Origin: Amycolatopsis sp. WAC 01376 | GTDB taxonomy: Bacteria; Actinomycetota; Actinomycetes; Mycobacteriales; Pseudonocardiaceae | Reading direction: 5' to 3' | DNA: 64,000 nt | Assembly (NCBI RefSeq): GCF_003947415.1 | Contig: NZ_QHKL01000008.1 | Coordinates: 1 to 64,000, forward strand | Shown here: piece by piece, positions 1-7,106 of the stretch | Layout: every line of letters starts with the position of its first letter | Numbering within the stretch: the stretch's first letter is position 1 | Made by a program: the position numbers and the translations under genes | Notes under the pieces: model-generated | What the model was told of the DNA's origin: nothing | The model's input: the letters and a program-made list of their open reading frames with translations, nothing else | Database searches by the model: none

Positions 1-56
1 TCCGCGACGCCATCACCGGAAACCCTTGGCTACCAACAAACATCAAAATAGCCTGA
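1..56 (+). CDS. 3' end of an unidentified upstream gene (partial)
   Basis: Reading from base 3, an open frame of 17 codons runs into the window edge and stops at TGA 54-56. The visible tail ends in ...NPWLPTNIKIA. It is too short to identify. It is listed because the following gene starts only 60 bp later behind its own regulatory site, so something coding upstream is likely. One other forward frame is also open for a short stretch, so the assignment is weak. Confidence 0.3.
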   Translation, partial: RDAITGNPWLPTNIKIA

Positions 57-78
57 ACAGTTACGTTGCTTAAAATTA

Positions 79-92
79 CGAACGCTTGTTCG
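79..92. promoter_or_regulatory. LexA-like (SOS) box upstream of DUF222/HNH gene
   Basis: The 14-base palindrome CGAACGCTTGTTCG has the layout of the Gram-positive/actinobacterial SOS box (CGAAC-N4-GTTCG) and ends 24 bp before the GTG start of the DUF222 gene. Some 13E12/DUF222 genes of mycobacteria are known to be DNA-damage inducible, so LexA control is a reasonable inference. A possible -35 (TTGCTT, 66-71) lies just upstream, so a bound repressor would cover the promoter. Confidence 0.6.
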
Positions 93-116
93 ATTGTTTT
101 GCGGTATTCTTGAGGG

Positions 117-1370
117 GTGTCCGAGACCTTCCTTCCCGAGTTGCCGCAGGAACTGTGGCGCGCCGGCAAGCTGGAGCTTGCCCAGGGCGTGCAGCAGTCC
201 TTGCAGGTGATCAGGATGGCCACCGCCGGTCTGGGGCGATTCTTGGCGGAGGTCGAGTCTCGGGGTGTCAAAGACTTGTACGGCTATGGCCGCACGGCGA
301 ACTGGTTCGCTGATGTGGCGGGGTTGTCGGTCGGTGAGGCGGGTGCGGTGGTGAATCGGGCGATCGCCCTGAACCCGACCCGCGCGTTGGACGGTACCGA
401 GGTTCCGCCTGTCGCGCCCGCCACCGCCGCTGTCGCCGCGGAGGGGCTGGTCGGGAATGAACGGATCGACCAAATTCTGGAGATTCTGAAGAAGCTCCCG
501 GCCGATACCTCGACTGAGGATCGGGCGAGTGCGGAGAAGATTCTCGCCGACCTCGCCCGCGACGCGGGTCCCCGCCAGCTCGCGGACGCTGAAGCGAACC
601 TGCTCGCCTGGCTCGACCCCGACGGCAACGAGCCGAAAGATCCCGAACCCGCCCAGCCGCGCCGCGAGATCACCCTGGAGCGCCGCAAAGACGGCTACTG
701 GAAACTCACCGGTCTCCTCGACGACGAAACCGGTGCCCGCACCGCGGCGGCGCTGGAGGCGCACGCGGCGCCACGCCCGGTCGACGAGTTCGGCCAAGCC
801 GATCTCCGGATGAAATGCGAACGCATGGGCGACGCCTGGGTCGACATCCTGGACCTCGCGATCGCCTGCCCCGACCAGCCCGGCACCAACGGCTACCGCA
901 CCCTCTTGCATGTCACCATCGGACTCGACGCACTGAAATCCGGCCTCGGGACCGCGTGCCTCGACTTCGTCGGGACGATGACCGCCCGCGAGGCCCGGCT
1001 CGCGGCCTGCGACTGCCTGATGCTGCCGGTCGTGATGAGCGCCGCTGGTGAGCCCCTCGACGTGGGACGGCTGCGACGGTTCGTCACTCCCGGCCAACGC
1101 CGTGCGTTGAACATCCGGGACGGCGGCTGCGCGTTCCCCGGCTGTCATCGGCGGCCCAAGAACTGCCACGCACACCACATTCACCACTGGGCAGACGGAG
1201 GCCCCACCGATCTCCGGAATCTCGTGCTGCTCTGCGGTTTCCACCACCGCCTGATCCACCACGGCGACTGGCAAGTCCGCATGGCAGCCGATGGGTTACC
1301 GGAATTCATCCCACCCCAATACCGAGATCCACTCCGAAAACCCCGCCGCAACACCCTCCACCACCGCTGA
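117..1370 (+). CDS. DUF222 domain HNH endonuclease-like protein (13E12 family)
   Basis: A 417-residue protein with an N-terminal helical DUF222 region (about residues 30-300) and a C-terminal HNH nuclease fold. The HNH part shows the zinc pair CAFPGC, the HHIHHW core and a closing CGFHH, so the metal and catalytic residues look intact. Such genes are multicopy in Actinobacteria and usually called 13E12 repeat or REP-family proteins; their role is not settled, but mobility or a DNA-damage response has been proposed. GTG 117 is chosen because it directly follows a GAGGGG stretch and the SOS-like box. A second, diverged member lies at 12502-13740. Confidence 0.85.
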   Translation: MSETFLPELPQELWRAGKLELAQGVQQSLQVIRMATAGLGRFLAEVESRGVKDLYGYGRTANWFADVAGLSVGEAGAVVNRAIALNPTRALDGTEVPPVAPATAAVAAEGLVGNERIDQILEILKKLPADTSTEDRASAEKILADLARDAGPRQLADAEANLLAWLDPDGNEPKDPEPAQPRREITLERRKDGYWKLTGLLDDETGARTAAALEAHAAPRPVDEFGQADLRMKCERMGDAWVDILDLAIACPDQPGTNGYRTLLHVTIGLDALKSGLGTACLDFVGTMTAREARLAACDCLMLPVVMSAAGEPLDVGRLRRFVTPGQRRALNIRDGGCAFPGCHRRPKNCHAHHIHHWADGGPTDLRNLVLLCGFHHRLIHHGDWQVRMAADGLPEFIPPQYRDPLRKPRRNTLHHR

Positions 1371-1905
1371 CCCCGAGGAGCCCGCCAGCCACACCGGCGA
1401 CGGGCCCCTCGCCATGCCCAGGGGACAACACCGGGTCAAGGGAGCGTGTTCCGGCGGCCTGCTTGGGTACCCGCGGTGCCCTCATCTCACGACAGAACGC
1501 TCGCGAGCGTCCCGAGGGGGCCCACCTTCGCCCGCTCGAAGTACATGAAGGACCCCTTCCTTGCGCCTAGGTACAGGAAGGGGTCCTTCACGTACCAGGG
1601 AACGCGTGAAGGACCCCTTCCCTCGGCTCAGCCGAGGAAAGGACCCCTTCACGCGCTCAAGTTCCGACCCGCCGGTGCCACCGAGACTTCCCGTTCCGTA
1701 AAGGCCCCCTTGAGGGACCCAGAGTCCCTCAAGGGGCCCTTCACGGAACGACGAACAGGAGCGCCCCGCATGACCGGACCGATCACCCACGACCGTGTGG
1801 ATTTCTGGTCATCCAACGGCCCACAGTCCTCACCGCAAGAGAACATGAAGACCTCCTCATCCGTCCTTAACGGACGATTCAGGAGCGCGCCACAAGCTGA
1901 TCACC
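1371..1905. repeat. Intergenic spacer with three long GTGAAGG-type palindromes
   Basis: No gene is visible. Three hairpins stand in a row. The first (1541-1595) has about 20-bp arms starting GTACATGAAGGACCCC, around a 13-nt loop. The second (1604-1657) has outer arms GCGTGAAGG/CCTTCACGC and an inner CCTCGGCT/AGCCGAGG stem. The third (1694-1748) has about 23-bp arms starting TTCCGTAAAGG. A small palindrome CGTCCTTAACGGACG lies at 1862-1876, close to the permease start. Close relatives of all three large hairpins recur at 49966-50382. They could end transcription of the DUF222 gene, but one terminator would do for that. Confidence 0.75.
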
Positions 1906-3342
1906 GTGACCGGCTACAGCTACACAACCCGCCAAGCCCCAAAGCCAGCACCAAGCAAACCCACCCGAGCCTGGCTGATCCCCGCCGCCGCCATACCCGC
2001 ACTCGGCACCGCGCTGATCCCCGGCGGACCAGGCTGGCACGGCGCGATCGTGCTGGCCGTGTTCACCGCGGCCGTCGGCGCATGGGTACTGACCCGCCTG
2101 GACGACACATGGGTCGCCCTGACAGCGGTGGCCGTCCTCGCCGTGATCGGGATCCTGGCGCCCACCGACCTCTTCGCCACGCTCGGCGCGGAGCTGGTGT
2201 GGCTGCTGATCGCGGCGTTCGTGCTGGCCGCCGGGTTGACCGGTTCGGGGTTGGTCGACCGGTTCGTGGCTGTGTTGCCGGCGCGGGCGCGGTCGGTGCG
2301 GGGGCTGGCGCATCTGTCGACGGTCGCACTGGTCGTTTCGTCACTGCTGGTCCCGTCGACGTCGGGGCGGGTGGCGCTGGCGGTGCCGGTGTTCACGGCG
2401 TTGGCGGGCGCGCTCGCCGGGTTGCCGCGGGTGGTCCGGGCGCTGGCGGTGCTGTTCCCGACGGTGGTGCTGTTGTCGGCGGTCTCGACACTCATCGGCG
2501 CGGGCGCGCATCTGGTCGCCGATCAGCTCCTGCGTGAAGCGTCCGGTGACGGCATCGGCTTCCTGCGCTGGCTGTTGCTGGGGCTGCCGCTGGCGGTGGT
2601 GTCGTCCCACCTCGCGGTCGAGGTCGTGCTGCGACTGTTCACCACCCGTGAGGATCGTCGTGCCCGGTTCGACCTGCGTGCGCTGTTTCCGCCGCGCGGG
2701 CCGTGGACGCGGGTGGAGCGGTTCGCGGCGGTCACCGTCGGGGTGGTGCTGGTGCTGTGGTGCACCGAACCGTGGCACGGCCTGCCGCCCGCGCTGGTCG
2801 GGCTCGTCGGCGCGTTGGCGATGTGCGTGCCGCCGCATCGGGTCACCACGGGCACGGCGCTGAAGACGGTGCCGTGGTCGTTGCTGCTGTTCACCGCGGC
2901 GACGGCCGCGCTGGGCAGTGCGCTGGTGGGGTCGGGGGCGGCGGCGTGGGTGGCGGACGTGGCCTTGAGTCCTGCCAGGAGCGCGCCGCCGTGGCTGGTG
3001 CTGACGGTGGTGATCGTGGTGAGCACGGCCGCGCATCTGGCGGTGCAGTCCCGGTCGGCGCGGTCTTCGGTGCTGGTGCCGGTGGTGATCCCGCTGGCGG
3101 CGGCCGCCGGTCTCGCCCCGGCCGCGGCGGTGTTCGCCTCGACCGCGGCGGCGGGGTTCTGCCACACCCTCACGTCTTCCGCCAAACCTGTCGCCCTGTT
3201 CTCCGACATCGACGGCGTGCCGACCTATTCGTCCCGCGACCTGCTCCGGCTGTCGGGCGTGCTCGCGCCGCTGCACGTGGTCGTCGTCGCCGTCTTCGCC
3301 TTGCTCGTCTGGCCTTGCCTTGGCCTTCCGCTCGTGCCGTGA
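1906..3342 (+). CDS. SLC13/DASS-type permease (anion or carboxylate transporter)
   Basis: A 478-residue polytopic membrane protein with about 11-12 hydrophobic segments and two internally similar halves. The segments around VPSTSGRVALAVPVFTALAG and STAAHLAVQSRSARSSVLVP resemble the substrate and sodium-binding loops of the DASS (divalent anion:Na+ symporter) family. Substrate cannot be read from sequence; a glycerate kinase only 17 bp downstream suggests a C3 or C4 carboxylate such as glycerate. The start is GTG 1906. No strong ribosome-binding site precedes it (AGGAG at 1881 is about 20 nt away), so the start is less certain than the family. Confidence 0.7.
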   Translation: MTGYSYTTRQAPKPAPSKPTRAWLIPAAAIPALGTALIPGGPGWHGAIVLAVFTAAVGAWVLTRLDDTWVALTAVAVLAVIGILAPTDLFATLGAELVWLLIAAFVLAAGLTGSGLVDRFVAVLPARARSVRGLAHLSTVALVVSSLLVPSTSGRVALAVPVFTALAGALAGLPRVVRALAVLFPTVVLLSAVSTLIGAGAHLVADQLLREASGDGIGFLRWLLLGLPLAVVSSHLAVEVVLRLFTTREDRRARFDLRALFPPRGPWTRVERFAAVTVGVVLVLWCTEPWHGLPPALVGLVGALAMCVPPHRVTTGTALKTVPWSLLLFTAATAALGSALVGSGAAAWVADVALSPARSAPPWLVLTVVIVVSTAAHLAVQSRSARSSVLVPVVIPLAAAAGLAPAAAVFASTAAAGFCHTLTSSAKPVALFSDIDGVPTYSSRDLLRLSGVLAPLHVVVVAVFALLVWPCLGLPLVP

Positions 3343-3359
3343 ACAACCAGGAGGAAGTC

Positions 3360-4514
3360 ATGCGGATCGTTGTCGCCCCCAGTGGGTTCAAGGAAAGTCT
3401 CGGTGCCGAAGCCGCCGCCGACGCCATCGCCGAGGGCGTCCTGCGGGTCGTCCCGTTCGCGGAGATCGACCGCGTCCCGCTGGTGGACGGCGGCGAGGGT
3501 TCGGCCGCGGCGCTGGCCGGGAGCACCGGCGGGAAGGTGGTGGACACCGTCGTCACCGGTCCGATCGGGCTGCCGGTGCGCTCCCATTTCGCCATTCTCG
3601 GCGACGGGTCGACGGCGGTGGTCGAGATGGCGGCGGCCGCGGGGCTGCGGCTGGTGCCCGTCGACCGTCGCGATCCCGGTCGCACCACCAGCCGCGGTGT
3701 CGGCGAGCTGATGATCGCCGCGCTCGACTCCGGTTGTTCCTCGGTGCTCGTCGGCTGCGGTGACTCAGGCGTGTCCGACGGCGGGGCCGGGGCGCTCCAG
3801 GCGCTGGGGGCGCGGGTACTCGACCGCGCGGGCCAGGAAGTCGGCCCCGGCGGGGCGGAACTGGCGCGCGTGCGCCATATCGACGTCGCCGGGCTGGATC
3901 CCAGACTGGCGGACACCGAACTGCGGCTGGCGGTCAACCCGCACAACGTCCTGTGCGGCCCGCGCGGCGTGGCCAGGGTGTTCGGCCCGCAGAAGGGCGC
4001 CACGCCCGAACAGGTGGAGCGGTTGGCGGCGGCGCTGGACAACTGGGCCGAGGTGCTGCGCCGTGATCTCGGCGCCGACGTCGCGCTCGCCCCCGGTTCG
4101 GGCGCGTCCGGCGGTCTCGGCGCGGGTTTGCGTGCGGCGCTGGGAGCCCGGCTGCTGCCGCGTTTCGAGGTCCTGCTGGACCACGTCGACCTCGACGCCA
4201 GGCTGGCCGCGGCCGATCTCGTGGTCACCGCCGAAGGCACGATCGACGCCCAGACCCCGCACGGGAAGGTGCCCGCCGAGGTGGCCCGCCGGGCCAAGGC
4301 GCACGGCAAGCCGGTGATCGCGCTCGCCGGGCGGATCGGCATCGACGCCGACACCACCTACGCCGTCGGCATCGACGCCTTCCAGGCCATCCAGCCCGGC
4401 CCGGTGGGTCTGGACGAGGCGATCCTGCGCGGCGCGGAGTTCCTCACCGATGCCGCCGAGCGGATGCTGCGGATCGTGCTCGTCGGCACGCGCCTGTCAG
4501 CGCCCGTTATGTGA
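3360..4514 (+). CDS. Glycerate kinase (GarK/GlxK family)
   Basis: A 384-residue cytosolic enzyme that phosphorylates D-glycerate with ATP to 2- or 3-phosphoglycerate. The family start MRIVVAPSGFKESL is present, with the DGGEGS motif near residue 44, GCGDSGVSDGGAGALQALG in the middle, and GPQKGAT plus PGSGASGGLGAG in the second half. The length is typical. ATG 3360 follows AGGAGG with good spacing, so a longer in-frame extension into the permease gene was rejected. The gene sits 17 bp behind the permease and is probably co-transcribed, coupling uptake to entry into glycolysis or photorespiratory-type glyoxylate use. Confidence 0.93.
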   Translation: MRIVVAPSGFKESLGAEAAADAIAEGVLRVVPFAEIDRVPLVDGGEGSAAALAGSTGGKVVDTVVTGPIGLPVRSHFAILGDGSTAVVEMAAAAGLRLVPVDRRDPGRTTSRGVGELMIAALDSGCSSVLVGCGDSGVSDGGAGALQALGARVLDRAGQEVGPGGAELARVRHIDVAGLDPRLADTELRLAVNPHNVLCGPRGVARVFGPQKGATPEQVERLAAALDNWAEVLRRDLGADVALAPGSGASGGLGAGLRAALGARLLPRFEVLLDHVDLDARLAAADLVVTAEGTIDAQTPHGKVPAEVARRAKAHGKPVIALAGRIGIDADTTYAVGIDAFQAIQPGPVGLDEAILRGAEFLTDAAERMLRIVLVGTRLSAPVM

Positions 4515-4522
4515 AGATTCCT

Positions 4523-4540
4523 TCATCTTGTCCTCATCTT
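4523..4540 (+). promoter_or_regulatory. Direct repeat TCATCTT-N4-TCATCTT, candidate OmpR-type operator
   Basis: Two exact TCATCTT heptamers start 11 bp apart (4523 and 4534), one helical turn, just upstream of the small gene, kinase and response regulator. OmpR/PhoB-family regulators typically bind such tandem repeats and often control their own operon. An inverted GTGAAGAT lies immediately before. Assignment to the regulator encoded at 6251-6928 is inference. Confidence 0.5.
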
Positions 4541-4570
4541 CACCCCATCGACGACCGGGAAGGTGGCTCC

Positions 4571-4816
4571 ATGGCCCGCTCGCCGCGTATCGCCCTCCTC
4601 GCCGCCGCCGTGGCGCTCCCGCTCGGTGCGGCGGCGGTCACCTGGGCGTGGCCGGAACCGCCCGCGCCGCGGGCGCCGATCGAGGTGAAACTGAGGGATC
4701 ACCCGGCACCGGCCCCGCCACCGACCAGCAGTTCCATGCCGTTGGTCGTGCCACCGCCGTCGGCGGTCCCGCCGGGTGACGACCAGGACGACGACGGTGT
4801 CGATGGCGACGACTGA
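4571..4816 (+). CDS. Small secreted or membrane-anchored protein, proline-rich with acidic tail
   Basis: An 81-residue protein starting at ATG 4571 behind GGAAGG. Residues 1-22 (MARSPRIALLAAAVALPLGA...) form a signal or anchor helix. The rest is proline-rich and ends in an acidic run DDQDDDGVDGDD. It resembles no family I can name. It is the first gene of the two-component operon and overlaps the kinase start by 14 bp, so it may be a periplasmic accessory or sensor partner. Longer in-frame starts before 4571 lack a ribosome-binding site. Confidence 0.6.
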   Translation: MARSPRIALLAAAVALPLGAAAVTWAWPEPPAPRAPIEVKLRDHPAPAPPPTSSSMPLVVPPPSAVPPGDDQDDDGVDGDD

Positions 4817-6266
4817 ACCCCGGCGGCGGCCAAGGATGCGGGCGGTTCCCGCGCGGATCCGGATCATGGGCTGGCTGTTGCTGCTCGTCGCGGTGGTGAC
4901 GGTGTCGACGACGCTGGTCACCTACAACCTGCTGCTGCGCGAGGTCGACAGCGACGTCAACGCCGCGCTCGAACAGGAGGCCGCCGAGCTGGGCCAGGTG
5001 CTGGCCGAGGGGGTCGACCGTGCCACCGGGCAGCCGTTCACGGACGTCCGATCCGCGCTGACGGCGCATCTGCGGCGCCAGTACGTCGACGACGACGAGG
5101 TGGTGCTGGCCTGGACGCCGTCGTCCGGGCCGATCCTGCAGGACCGTGAAGAACCGTTCCGGCTGGGTGAGCACCCGGCGGTGCTGGACCCGATCCTCGC
5201 CGACCCGGCGCGCAGCGGGACCGCGCGGACACCGGCCGGGGAGATGCGCTGGATCCGCGTCGACGCTTCCGGCACCCGCGACGGCGACAGGGGTTCCTTC
5301 GTCGTCGGCTACTTCGTGGACCGCGACCGCGCCGAGATCGCCGCCACCGTGCGGACCCTGCTGTTCGTCGGCCTGCTCGCGCTGGTCCTGGCCGGGGCCG
5401 CGGCGTGGCTGGTCGCGGGCCAGATCCTCGCGCCGGTGCGGCTGGTGCGCCGCGCCGCCGCCGAGATCACCGAACACGACCTGACCCGGCGTATCCCGGT
5501 GGACGGCCGTGACGACGTGGCCGCGCTCGCCGAACAGTTCAACGCCATGCTCGACCGGCTCGACGTCGCGTTCGCCACGCAGCGGCGTTTCCTCGACGAC
5601 GCCGGGCACGAACTGCGGACCCCCATCACGATCGTGCTCGGCCATCTCGAACTGCTCGACGAAGACCCGGTCGCGCGGGCCGAGGCGATCCGGTTGTGCG
5701 TCGACGAACTGGACCGGATGAACCGCATCGTCGGCGATCTCCTGCTGCTGGCCAAGGCCGAGCAGCCCGATTTCGTCACCATCGCCCCCACCGACGTCAC
5801 CGAGCTGACCAGCGACCTCTACGCCAAGGTCCGCACCATCGGCGACCGTCGCTGGCGGCTGGAGGCGCTCGGTGAAGGGCAGGTGGCGCTCGACGAGCAG
5901 CGGATGACCCAAGCTGTGGTGCAGCTGGCCCAGAACGCCGTCCAGCACACCGAAGACGGCGCGGAGATCCTCATCGGCTCGGCCGTGTCCGAAGACACCG
6001 TGTCGTTCTGGGTGGCCGATCACGGTCCCGGGGTGCCACAGGAGGACGCCGAGGCGATCTTCCAGCGGTTCAAACGGGGGCCGTCGGGCGGTCACCGGAG
6101 CGGGGCCGGGCTCGGGCTGGCGATCGTCCGCGCCATCGCCGAGGCACAGGACGGCCTGGTCCGGCTGGAATCGGCGCCGGGGCGCGGCGCGCGGTTCACC
6201 ATCGAAATCCCTGTCCGCACCGTCGAGCCGAGTCAACCGGGAGGCACGCCGTGGCCCGTATCCTGA
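4803..6266 (+). CDS. HAMP-type sensor histidine kinase
   Basis: A 487-residue membrane kinase. Order: cytoplasmic N-terminus, TM1 (about 20-42), extracytoplasmic sensor region of about 150 residues, TM2 (about 190-212), HAMP linker, HisKA with phospho-accepting H269 in GHELRTP, and HATPase_c with an N box (LAQNAVQH), G1 box DHGPGVP and G2 box GAGLGLAIV. It autophosphorylates and passes phosphate to the next gene product. The signal is unknown. The start ATG 4803 overlaps the preceding small gene; GTG 4797 and an upstream ATG 4776 are alternatives. The stop lies inside the regulator gene, so the two are translationally coupled. Confidence 0.92.
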   Translation: MATTEPRRRPRMRAVPARIRIMGWLLLLVAVVTVSTTLVTYNLLLREVDSDVNAALEQEAAELGQVLAEGVDRATGQPFTDVRSALTAHLRRQYVDDDEVVLAWTPSSGPILQDREEPFRLGEHPAVLDPILADPARSGTARTPAGEMRWIRVDASGTRDGDRGSFVVGYFVDRDRAEIAATVRTLLFVGLLALVLAGAAAWLVAGQILAPVRLVRRAAAEITEHDLTRRIPVDGRDDVAALAEQFNAMLDRLDVAFATQRRFLDDAGHELRTPITIVLGHLELLDEDPVARAEAIRLCVDELDRMNRIVGDLLLLAKAEQPDFVTIAPTDVTELTSDLYAKVRTIGDRRWRLEALGEGQVALDEQRMTQAVVQLAQNAVQHTEDGAEILIGSAVSEDTVSFWVADHGPGVPQEDAEAIFQRFKRGPSGGHRSGAGLGLAIVRAIAEAQDGLVRLESAPGRGARFTIEIPVRTVEPSQPGGTPWPVS

Positions 6267-6928
6267 TCGCCGAGGACGAGGAGCGCATCGCCTCGTTCGT
6301 CCGCAAAGGACTGATCGCCAACGGATTCACCACCACCGTGGTCGCCGACGGGGAACAGGCCCTCCAGCACGCCCTCGGCGACGGCTACGACCTGCTGGTG
6401 CTCGACCTCGGCCTGCCTTCGCGCGACGGCCTGTCCGTGCTGCGCACCCTGCGCGATCACCACAACACCACCCCGGTGGTGATCCTCACCGCACACGATT
6501 CGCCGCAGACCACCCTGGCCGGGCTGGAAGGCGGGGCGGACGACTACATGGCGAAACCGTTCCGCTTCGACGAGCTGCTGGCCCGCATCAGGCTCCGGTT
6601 GCGCCGCACCGAACTCGTGGCCGAGACCACCGTGCTGCACGCCGGTCCGCTGTCGCTGGATCTGCGCACCCGGCGCGCGGACGTCGACGGCACCGGCGTG
6701 GAGCTGACCTCACGCGAGTTCGCCCTCCTGGAGCTGTTCATCCGCCACCAGGGCCAGGTGCTCACCCGCGAGCAGATCCTCTCCCACGTGTGGGGTTACG
6801 ACTTCGACCCCGGCTCCAACATCGTCGACGTGTACGTCCGCACCCTGCGGCGCAAGATCGGCGCCGGCCACATCCGCACCGCCCGCGGCATGGGGTACGC
6901 GTTCGACCCCGGCTACACATCACCTTGA
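6251..6928 (+). CDS. OmpR/PhoB-family response regulator
   Basis: A 225-residue regulator. The receiver domain (1-115) has the acidic pair E8/D9, phospho-acceptor D52 in VLDLGLPSRDG, T80-region TAH and K102-region KPF. The C-terminal winged helix (about 125-220) carries LTSREFALLE, the recognition region VDVYVRTLRRKIG and the final wing GMGYAF. It starts with GTG 6251, 16 bp inside the kinase gene. It probably acts at the 11-bp-phased repeat at 4523-4540 among other targets. Confidence 0.94.
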   Translation: MARILIAEDEERIASFVRKGLIANGFTTTVVADGEQALQHALGDGYDLLVLDLGLPSRDGLSVLRTLRDHHNTTPVVILTAHDSPQTTLAGLEGGADDYMAKPFRFDELLARIRLRLRRTELVAETTVLHAGPLSLDLRTRRADVDGTGVELTSREFALLELFIRHQGQVLTREQILSHVWGYDFDPGSNIVDVYVRTLRRKIGAGHIRTARGMGYAFDPGYTSP

Positions 6929-6969
6929 CTCCCGCCGGACCGCACCGGAGAGTGAAGTCCGAACCCACG

Positions 6970-7066
6970 CGTCGGCAGGTGGAGGAACCCGGTGAGAGTC
7001 CGGGGCGGTCCCGCCACTGTCACTCCTGAGCCATCAGGGGAAGCCAGGAACTCCGGCCGGCGCGAC
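6970..7066 (+). ncRNA. Cobalamin (B12) riboswitch
   Basis: The leader of cobN holds the conserved adenosylcobalamin-aptamer elements in order: GGTGAGAGTCCGG, then GCGGTCCCGCCACTGTCA (about 7005-7022), then the B12 box AAGCCAGGAAC (7041-7051). A GC-rich hairpin CGGGG/CCCCG (about 7077-7094) follows directly before the GAGGA ribosome-binding site, a plausible expression platform acting on translation. Aptamer borders are approximate. Known riboswitches of this class lower cobalamin-synthesis genes when B12 is abundant. Confidence 0.92.
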
Positions 7067-7106
7067 CGCACGACCCGGGGCGCGGACACCCCGAGTGAGG
7101 ACTGCT

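Noticed and set aside
2703..3359. In-frame upstream extension of glycerate kinase
   Set aside because: Overlaps the permease in another frame and is Gly/Ala/Arg low-complexity; ATG 3360 has AGGAGG and matches the family start.
4638..6236. A 532-codon minus-strand frame antisense to the sensor kinase
   Set aside because: No recognisable domain, Arg/Gly-rich, fully inside a well-supported kinase gene.
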